DNA of 11,526 nucleotides from SCGC-AAA076-P13 sp965656035 (GTDB lineage Bacteria > Pseudomonadota > Gammaproteobacteria > Magnimaribacterales > D2472): contig CBFHIO010000031.1 in NCBI GenBank assembly GCA_965656035.1, forward strand, positions 1 to 11,526, given 5' to 3'. Of this stretch, positions 1-4,931 are shown piece by piece (positions within the stretch are counted from its first letter, which is position 1; every line of letters starts with the position of its first letter). The notes below the pieces were generated by a model. It had not been told where the DNA came from and made no database searches. It saw only the letters and a list, made by a program, of their open reading frames with translations. Position numbers and translations under genes: made by a program.

Positions 1-553
1 CATCAATAGATTTTTTAGCATCTAGTACTTTAATTCTCTTTGGCTCGTCTTGACTAAGAACCAAATAGCCTGATCTTACTTTTTCAAAAAACTCTTTACC
101 TGAAGATTCGATTCTGTCTTTTTTATCATTAAATTTTCTTTTAAAACCCTCATCTACCTCTATATCAAGTAAAAAGGTAATATCTGGATGAGGGCATTTT
201 GTAAAAGTAATTAGGTTTTTAATAATATCTTGTGATAAGCCTCTGCCGTATCCTTGATAGGCGACTGATGCATCAAAAAATCTATCAAATAAGATAAAAT
301 CTTTATTAGTATTATTTATTTTTTCATTAATTAATTGAGCTCTAGCGGCAAACATAAGCAATAGTTCAGATTCGTTGGATAAATCAGCCGGTGTATTTAA
401 TAAAATTTCTCTAATATTTTCACCAACAATGGTTGATCCAGGTTCTCTTAAAACTTCTATTGAGTATCCTTTTGCAGCTATATAGGTTTCAAGCATTGAT
501 ATTTGAGTAGACTTGCCAACACCTTCAACACCTTCAAAGCTAATTATTTTCAT
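1..553 (-). CDS. tmk: Thymidylate kinase (dTMP kinase), 3' end beyond window
   Basis: Cytoplasmic enzyme that phosphorylates dTMP to dTDP with ATP, the step shared by de novo and salvage routes to dTTP. About 184 residues are in the window with no stop, so the last 20-30 residues of a usual ~205-213 residue protein lie past the left edge. Visible motifs are the P-loop GVEGVGKST (residues 8-16), REPGST (36-41), the substrate-site DRFFDASVAYQGYGRG (90-105) and a LID segment DRIESSGKEFFEKVRSGYL (146-164), which matches DRIE...FF..R..YL of the family. The second Gly of REPGGT is Ser here, a mild change. The ATG at 551-553 overlaps the mltG stop as ATGA, implying translational coupling and one transcript. 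No Shine-Dalgarno sequence precedes it. The same mltG-tmk order occurs in E. coli. Identity is near certain. Confidence 0.96.
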   Translation of the reverse strand, partial: MKIISFEGVEGVGKSTQISMLETYIAAKGYSIEVLREPGSTIVGENIREILLNTPADLSNESELLLMFAARAQLINEKINNTNKDFILFDRFFDASVAYQGYGRGLSQDIIKNLITFTKCPHPDITFLLDIEVDEGFKRKFNDKKDRIESSGKEFFEKVRSGYLVLSQDEPKRIKVLDAKKSID

Positions 554-1524
554 TTATCTAGCCCGACTTTTTTAATCATATTTAAATGCTCATCATAAGT
601 TCTAGAAAAATAATGAGAATTAGGAGAATTAGCAACAAAATATAAATATTCACCTGGTAAAGACATAATTGCAGCCTTGATTGAACTCATTGAAGATATG
701 GAAATCGGGGTTGGGGGCAAGCCTTTAATCATATATGTATTGTATATATTATTCTTATCAAGAATATCAGATTTTCTTATATCTCCACTAAAATTTGGCA
801 GCAATCCATATATTATTGTTGGATCTGCTTGCAGCCTCATGCCTATACTCAATCTTTTTAAAAAAACACTTGCAATATCTGTTTTTTCGTCATGATTTCC
901 AGCTTCTTTTTCTATGATTGATGCTAATACTAAAGCTTGATATTTATTTTTTAATATATCGTTCTGAGGTTTTTTAATCCAAATTGTATTTAAAATGTTA
1001 TCAAGTTTTTTATGACTTTTATTTAATATTTCAGAAACTTTCATGCCTTTCTTGTAATAATAAGTATCTGGATACAAGACCCCTTCTTTAAATGGATAAT
1101 CTGATTTAATACAAGCCAAAAAACTGCAGTCATTAATTAGGTAACTTTTGTTAATTTTACTCTCAAGATCATATATGTTCATTCCTTCAATTATTGTAAA
1201 AGAGTGAGTAAAGGTCTCACCCTGAGCCAAAAGATCTATGATTTCTATAAAGTTTTTATTTTCAATGGCATATTCGCCAGCTTGAAACGATTCAATTGAA
1301 TTTATATTTAAATAAATTTAAAAAAATAATTTATTAATTGAAGAATTCAATTTTAGATTATTGAGTACTGCATACATTGATGATCCTTCATATACATCAA
1401 GATATTTTTTGTCTGAGATTGGGTTGGAATTTAAAAATGCTTTATATGGACCAAAAAAAGATAACCATATTAAAACAACAATAAATATTATTCTTAATAA
1501 GAACATTGTGTATTTATAACTCAT
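550..1524 (-). pseudogene. mltG: Endolytic murein transglycosylase MltG, interrupted by an in-frame TAA
   Basis: MltG is an inner-membrane lytic transglycosylase that cuts nascent glycan strands. The frame has 324 codons (E. coli MltG is 340 residues) but is broken by TAA at 1318-1320. Before the stop, 68 residues hold one membrane helix (FLLRIIFIVVLIWLSFF) and the start of the LysM-like domain. After it, the same frame continues with IYLNINSIESFQAGEYAI, matching the E. coli FKAGTYRF region with the stop where E. coli has Trp. The catalytic part follows intact: LYPDTYYY, ASIIEKEAG with the catalytic Glu, IGMRLQADPTIIYG, and the conserved GLPPTPIS and YLYFVAN. The only initiators after the stop are a TTG at 1228-1230 and an ATG at 1180-1182, which would give pieces without a membrane anchor. 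ATG at 1522-1524 is the likely start; ATG at 1540-1542 lies in a hairpin loop. This may be a true pseudogene, a read-through gene or a base error; I cannot decide from one sequence. Confidence 0.8.
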
Positions 1525-1560
1525 AAAAAAACGAGATTCCATTTAAAACAGAATCTCGTT
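1525..1560 (-). terminator. Rho-independent terminator after acpP
   Basis: A perfect 10-bp inverted repeat, AACGAGATTC (1530-1539) and GAATCTCGTT (1551-1560), encloses an 11-base loop. Read on the minus strand the stem is followed by a run of seven T (1531 down to 1525), while the plus strand has no T-run after it, so it works in the minus direction. It lies 45 bases past the acpP stop and ends directly at the likely mltG ATG (1524). It would end the abundant fabD-fabG-acpP message and make mltG-tmk depend on read-through or a promoter inside or just after acpP. A weak TACAAT box at 1572-1577 is the only nearby promoter candidate. The stem is AT-rich (4 of 10 pairs are GC), so termination may be partial. 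Confidence 0.75.
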
Positions 1561-1604
1561 CTAGGTATTTTATTGTAGTTATGAAAATAACTAAATTCTA
1601 AAGA

Positions 1605-1835
1605 TTAAGAATTTGAATTAATATATTCTACTGCGTCGTTCACAGTTGAAATCTTTTCAGCATCTTCATCAGCAATTTCAAGGTCAAACTCTTCTTCAAG
1701 AGCCATAACTAATTCAACTGTATCTAATGAGTCAGCTCCAAGATCATCAACAAACGAAGAATCTGCTTGAATTTCATCTAATGATGTACCCAACTGATCG
1801 CTAACAATTTTTTTAACTCTGTCTTCAATGCTCAT
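1605..1835 (-). CDS. acpP: Acyl carrier protein
   Basis: Small acidic cytoplasmic carrier that holds growing fatty acyl chains as thioesters on a 4'-phosphopantetheine arm. It has 76 residues, close to the E. coli length. The attachment Ser36 sits in the hallmark DLGADSLDTVELVMALEEEF (31-50). The N-terminal IEDRVKKIV and C-terminal TVNDAVEYI helices also match the family. The ATG is backed by a clear Shine-Dalgarno GGAG at 1841-1844, five bases upstream, one of only three good ones in the window and fitting an abundantly made protein. It is 77 bases after fabG, the largest gap inside the cluster, so it may have its own promoter as well as fabG read-through. A hairpin terminator follows. In E. 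coli fabF comes next; here it is absent. Confidence 0.98.
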   Translation of the reverse strand: MSIEDRVKKIVSDQLGTSLDEIQADSSFVDDLGADSLDTVELVMALEEEFDLEIADEDAEKISTVNDAVEYINSNS

Positions 1836-1861
1836 AAATGCTCCATAGTAAAAACGGCTCC

Positions 1862-1890
1862 ATTTTACATAAATTTATATGAAGTTGCAC
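1862..1890 (-). promoter_or_regulatory. Candidate acpP promoter
   Basis: On the minus strand a TAAAAT -10-like box (1862-1867, five of six matches to consensus) lies 17 bases after GTGCAA (1885-1890, three of six matches to the -35 consensus). It sits in the 77-base fabG-acpP spacer, about 25-35 bases before the acpP ATG, a sensible distance. The -35 match is weak and AT-rich DNA yields such boxes by chance, so this rests mainly on position and on the expected high demand for ACP. Confidence 0.3.
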
Positions 1891-1912
1891 ACTTATTTAA
1901 TAAGGCAGTCTA

Positions 1913-2629
1913 TTAATACATAAACAGACCACCATCGATTGAGATGGTCTGGCCTGTTATATATGAAGCATCTTCACTAGCTAGAAAAGCTACTAAATCC
2001 GCTACGTCTTTTACTGAGCCTAATCTTTTTAGAGGAATATCCTCAAGAAGTTTATTTTTAGCATTATCGTCAAGAAATGCTGTCATATCTGTTTCTATAA
2101 ATCCTGGTGCAACTGAATTTACTGTTATTCCCCTTGAACCTACCTCTTTAGCTAACGATTTAGTAAAACCAATTAGTCCAGCTTTAGCAGAAGAATAATT
2201 AACCTGACCTGGATTACCCATCAGCCCAGAAACTGAAGATATGTTGATAATTCTTCCATATCTATTTTTAATCATATTTTTAATCAAAGCTTTAGTTAAA
2301 TTAAAAGTGCCAGTTAGATTAGTGGCAATTACATTATCCCATTCATCATCTTTCATCCTTAAAAAAATTTGATCAGATGTAATGCCTGCATTATTGATGA
2401 GAATGCTTGGTTTAAAATTATTATCTTTTAAAAATTCTATACATTGATTTATTGAATCTCTATCTGCGATGTCTAGTGCAATGGGTATTAAATTATCTAA
2501 CTTATTTTCAAAATGAAATTGACTTCTCGAAGTTCCAATAACTTTATGACCAAGCTTTGCAAAATTTTCAGCAATAGCAGTTCCAATCCCTCTCGAGGCA
2601 CCAGATATAAATACAACTTCTTCATTCAT
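1913..2629 (-). CDS. fabG: 3-oxoacyl-[acyl-carrier-protein] reductase
   Basis: NADPH-dependent short-chain dehydrogenase that reduces 3-oxoacyl-ACP to 3-hydroxyacyl-ACP, the first reduction of each fatty acid elongation cycle. It has 238 residues (E. coli FabG 244). The Rossmann cofactor motif SGASRGIG is at 9-16 and NNAGIT at 79-84. The catalytic tetrad is Asn104, Ser132, Tyr145 and Lys149, with the YxxxK motif as YSSAK, and the spacings equal those of E. coli. RGITVNSVAPGFIETDM (166-182) is strongly FabG-like and the C-terminus ends with the usual ITGQTISIDGG. The ATG overlaps the fabD TGA by four bases (ATGA), so translation is probably coupled; there is no Shine-Dalgarno sequence. Its place between fabD and acpP settles the choice of FabG over other SDR reductases. 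Confidence 0.97.
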   Translation of the reverse strand: MNEEVVFISGASRGIGTAIAENFAKLGHKVIGTSRSQFHFENKLDNLIPIALDIADRDSINQCIEFLKDNNFKPSILINNAGITSDQIFLRMKDDEWDNVIATNLTGTFNLTKALIKNMIKNRYGRIINISSVSGLMGNPGQVNYSSAKAGLIGFTKSLAKEVGSRGITVNSVAPGFIETDMTAFLDDNAKNKLLEDIPLKRLGSVKDVADLVAFLASEDASYITGQTISIDGGLFMY

Positions 2630-3546
2630 AATAGTTTTATTAAATCGTCATTAAAAGATTCAGATGACATAAATAAAATGTTATCCAATCCATTAGATTT
2701 AGCCAATCCTGATAATACTTTACCAGGCCCACATTCGATAACAATTCCATTAAAAGTCTTAACAAATTCCATAGTTTTGATCCATTGAACTGGCATAGTT
2801 AATTGGTCTAAGAGTTTGCAATTAATGTTAATAGGATTTTGCTCTATTTTAGCATCAACGTTATGTACAACTGGAGTTTCAGGTAAATTATAAGTGAATG
2901 CATCTAAATCTTTCTTAAAAATATTTGCAGCCTCACACATCAAGTCACAATGTGAAGCTATGCTTACATTTAATCGAATACATCTTTTAGCTCCGGCTGC
3001 TTTACATCTTTCGGCAACAAGCTGTGATGCTTTGTCTGAGCCAGCTATTACTATCTGATTGGGTGAATTTATATTAGCAGGGCTCACAACCTCTCCTGTT
3101 TCTTCATTAACTTTTAAACATATTTCTTCTATTAAGTTGGGGCTTAAATTTAGGATTGCATACATCGAGCCTTTTTGTGAATTTTCCATACAAATACCTC
3201 TTTTATGAACTAGAGATAAAGCTTCTTCTAATTTGATAGAATTTGATGCAACTAATGCTGAATACTCACCTAAAGAATGTCCAGCAAATAGGTCTGGCAC
3301 CAAGTTGTAATCATCAACAAGATTTTTATAGTATAAATAAGAGGTAATTAATAATGCGGGTTGTGTTATTGAGGTTTTATTTAGAATGTCTTCAGGACCA
3401 TTTTTAACACTATCAATAATATCAATGCCTAAAACACTGTTTGTAAGTTTATTAATAGAGTTAAGTTCATCCCCTTCAAAGGAATTGAGCATACCTAATG
3501 ATTGAGAACCTTGACCAGGAAAGACTAGAGTTATATGCCTTGGCAT
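2626..3546 (-). CDS. fabD: Malonyl-CoA:ACP transacylase
   Basis: Cytoplasmic enzyme that moves malonyl from CoA to ACP, supplying the extender unit for fatty acid synthesis. It has 306 residues (E. coli 309). Visible features are the N-terminal FPGQGSQSLGM (9-19), TQPA (61-64), the nucleophile elbow GHSLGEYSAL with Ser91 (89-98), Arg116 in HKRG, which binds the malonyl carboxylate, and His199 in SIASHC as the catalytic base. The C-terminal IECGPGKVLSGLAK is also typical. The start is seven bases after the rpmF stop with no Shine-Dalgarno sequence, and the stop overlaps the fabG start. In E. coli plsX and fabH lie between rpmF and fabD; here nothing does. Those two functions must be encoded elsewhere or replaced. 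Confidence 0.97.
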   Translation of the reverse strand: MPRHITLVFPGQGSQSLGMLNSFEGDELNSINKLTNSVLGIDIIDSVKNGPEDILNKTSITQPALLITSYLYYKNLVDDYNLVPDLFAGHSLGEYSALVASNSIKLEEALSLVHKRGICMENSQKGSMYAILNLSPNLIEEICLKVNEETGEVVSPANINSPNQIVIAGSDKASQLVAERCKAAGAKRCIRLNVSIASHCDLMCEAANIFKKDLDAFTYNLPETPVVHNVDAKIEQNPININCKLLDQLTMPVQWIKTMEFVKTFNGIVIECGPGKVLSGLAKSNGLDNILFMSSESFNDDLIKLL

Positions 3547-3553
3547 AATCTAT

Positions 3554-3763
3554 TTAGACAGAGGCTTCTTCTGATTCCTCTTTTTCAACCTTTCTTAGAT
3601 CTTTAACAAGTCTACCTTTGTAAAAACCATCTTTCGTCATTTGATGTCGAGCATGTTTTTCACCAGAAACTGGATCAATAGATAGTGTAGATGCTTTAAG
3701 AGAATCATGAGATCTTCTCTGGCCTCTTCTTGATCTTGTTACTTTACTTTTTTGAACTGCCAT
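3554..3763 (-). CDS. rpmF: 50S ribosomal protein L32
   Basis: Small basic protein of the large ribosomal subunit. The start MAVQKSKVTRSRRGQRRSHD and the later SGEKHARHQMTKDGFYKGR match bacterial L32 along its whole normal length. The cysteines of zinc-binding L32 forms are absent, as in E. coli. At 69 residues it is about a dozen longer than E. coli L32 (57), the surplus being a charged, Glu-rich tail after residue ~57 (KVEKEESEEASV). A Shine-Dalgarno AAGGAT (3768-3773) stands four bases before the ATG. It is followed after seven bases by fabD, joining a ribosomal gene to fatty acid genes as in many Gram-negatives. Confidence 0.96.
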   Translation of the reverse strand: MAVQKSKVTRSRRGQRRSHDSLKASTLSIDPVSGEKHARHQMTKDGFYKGRLVKDLRKVEKEESEEASV

Positions 3764-3795
3764 AGTTATCCTTAAAAAAAACGTATCCTATCAAA

Positions 3796-3801
3796 ATTAT
3801 A
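3796..3801 (-). promoter_or_regulatory. Candidate -10 box for rpmF-fab operon
   Basis: A perfect TATAAT on the minus strand lies 32 bases before the rpmF ATG, inside the 58-base rluC-rpmF spacer. The hexamer 17 bases upstream (TAAATT) is a poor -35, and no TG extension is present. Position and the need for strong ribosomal-protein expression favour it; the missing -35 argues for caution. Confidence 0.35.
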
Positions 3802-3821
3802 TGGTTATTGGTAGAAAAAAT

Positions 3822-4733
3822 TTACTCTAATGCATCTAGTATTGATAAGAAAGCTTCATCTAATTCTGATTTAACGTCAATCTTTATACCATCTTGATCT
3901 ACAAACCTTATCTCTGATGCATGAAGTGCCATTCTTTTAATATCATTAGAGGCTATATTTTTATTAAAATTCTTATCTCCATATTTTTTATCATTCAATA
4001 TTGGATGACCTATATAATTGCTTTGAACTCGAATCTGATGGGTTCGTCCTGTAAAAATCTCTATTTCAACAAAACATGAGGAATTTAATAATTTTTTTAT
4101 TTTAAAAGATGAGATTGACTCCTTTCCGCTTTCTGTATTTACATACGACTTACTTTGATTGTCAAAATGCTTATCAAGTTTTGTATTTAGTTTAATATTT
4201 TTCTTTAAATGCCCTTTAAGTATAGCTACATATTTTTTTTTAACTTTATTTGTAACTAATTGTTCATTAAACCATTTATTTGATTGTTTATTTTTTGATA
4301 AAACAAGACATCCCGATGTTTCTTTATCTATCCTGTGACATAGATCAAGAGCATTACCATAAATATCTCTAGCGATATCAATTATTCCATAATTATTTTT
4401 ACTACCAGAGTGAACAGATATACCGTATGGTTTATTAATCACTAAAAAATTACCATTGTCAAAGATAATATTATTTGTAAATAGGGAATGTAATTTATAG
4501 TCGATGGATGTAACTTTTTTTTCAATCTGCTCTAAATAAGGCGGTATTCTGATCTTATCGCCGGTTTTAATTTTATAATAAGGTCTAACTCGTCCAGAAT
4601 TAATTCTGACTTCACCTTTTCTGATAATGTTATAGATCTTAGATTTTGGTATGTTTTTGTATATTGAAATTAGGTAATTATCCAGCCTTCTACCATTGTT
4701 ATCTATATTCACTTCTAATATTTTGACAGACAT
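3822..4733 (-). CDS. rluC: 23S rRNA pseudouridine synthase, RluC type
   Basis: Isomerises uridines to pseudouridine in 23S rRNA; E. coli RluC acts on U955, U2504 and U2580. It has 303 residues (E. coli 319). An S4 RNA-binding domain occupies about residues 15-65 (RRLDNYLIS, RKGEVRINSGRVRP). The RluA-family catalytic domain follows with FLVINKPYGISVHSG (97-110), the catalytic Asp136 in CHRIDKETSGCLVLSK, and GRTHQIRVQSNYIGHPILND. Choice of RluC over RluD rests on position: it is divergent from rne and upstream of rpmF, exactly as in E. coli. No Shine-Dalgarno sequence precedes the ATG; a TATAGA box ending eight bases before it could allow a leaderless or very short-leader message. The protein is Lys- and Asn-rich, as expected from the base composition. 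Confidence 0.93.
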   Translation of the reverse strand: MSVKILEVNIDNNGRRLDNYLISIYKNIPKSKIYNIIRKGEVRINSGRVRPYYKIKTGDKIRIPPYLEQIEKKVTSIDYKLHSLFTNNIIFDNGNFLVINKPYGISVHSGSKNNYGIIDIARDIYGNALDLCHRIDKETSGCLVLSKNKQSNKWFNEQLVTNKVKKKYVAILKGHLKKNIKLNTKLDKHFDNQSKSYVNTESGKESISSFKIKKLLNSSCFVEIEIFTGRTHQIRVQSNYIGHPILNDKKYGDKNFNKNIASNDIKRMALHASEIRFVDQDGIKIDVKSELDEAFLSILDALE

Positions 4734-4828
4734 GTGACAAATCTATAGGATATGCTCTGAAATAACTAGATAATTTGGTTATTTATTAACAAAAAGAAAA
4801 AGAAAGATATATACAACAGTTTAATTAC

Positions 4829-4844
4829 AATCCCTAAGGGGATT
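4829..4844 (+). promoter_or_regulatory. Hairpin in the rne upstream leader region
   Basis: AATCCC (4829-4834) pairs with GGGATT (4839-4844) around a TAAG loop, a compact stem with three GC pairs in very AT-rich DNA, about 90 bases before rne. A 12-base perfect palindrome GCTTGATCAAGC follows at 4883-4894. E. coli rne has a structured leader used for feedback control by RNase E itself, so these may be parts of such a leader. The transcription start is unknown, so the stem may instead be unrelated DNA structure. Confidence 0.35.
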
Positions 4845-4904
4845 AATCATGTAAGCACTAAATATAAGACTTACTGATAGAAGCTTGATCAAGCACACTG
4901 CTGC

Positions 4905-4931
4905 AATATCTTCCTATATAGGGAGAATATT
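4905..4931 (+). promoter_or_regulatory. Hairpin enclosing the rne ribosome-binding site
   Basis: The Shine-Dalgarno GGGAG (4921-4925) is paired in full. Pairs are 4905-4909 with 4927-4931, then 4910-4915 with 4920-4925 (one U-G pair at 4912/4923), with A4926 bulged and an AUAU loop at 4916-4919. The helix has 11 pairs and abuts the AUG at 4932. It would hide the site until it is melted or cut, fitting feedback or temperature control of rne. This is a hand fold only. Confidence 0.5.

Noticed and set aside
677..895. Plus-strand open frame inside mltG
   Set aside because: Antisense of the conserved catalytic part of MltG; hydrophobic look is a by-product of AT-rich codons.
1318..1327. Programmed frameshift or slippage at the run of seven T as a rescue for mltG
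   Set aside because: The coding frame is the same on both sides of the stop, so a single shift at the run would leave the frame rather than restore it.
1540..1542. ATG at 1540-1542 as the mltG start
   Set aside because: It lies in the loop of the acpP terminator and adds only six residues (MESRFF) before the ATG at 1524, with no ribosome-binding site; the later ATG directly precedes the membrane helix.
1842..1868. Repeated ATGGAGC before acpP as an operator
   Set aside because: Two copies of seven bases; one is the acpP Shine-Dalgarno region and the spacing gives no further symmetry, so chance is the simpler reading.
1944..2198. Plus-strand open frame inside fabG
   Set aside because: It is the antisense of a clear FabG sequence, with no recognisable protein features or ribosome-binding site.
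2513..2788. Plus-strand open frame across the fabG/fabD junction
   Set aside because: Antisense of two well-supported genes; its predicted protein has no family-like motif.
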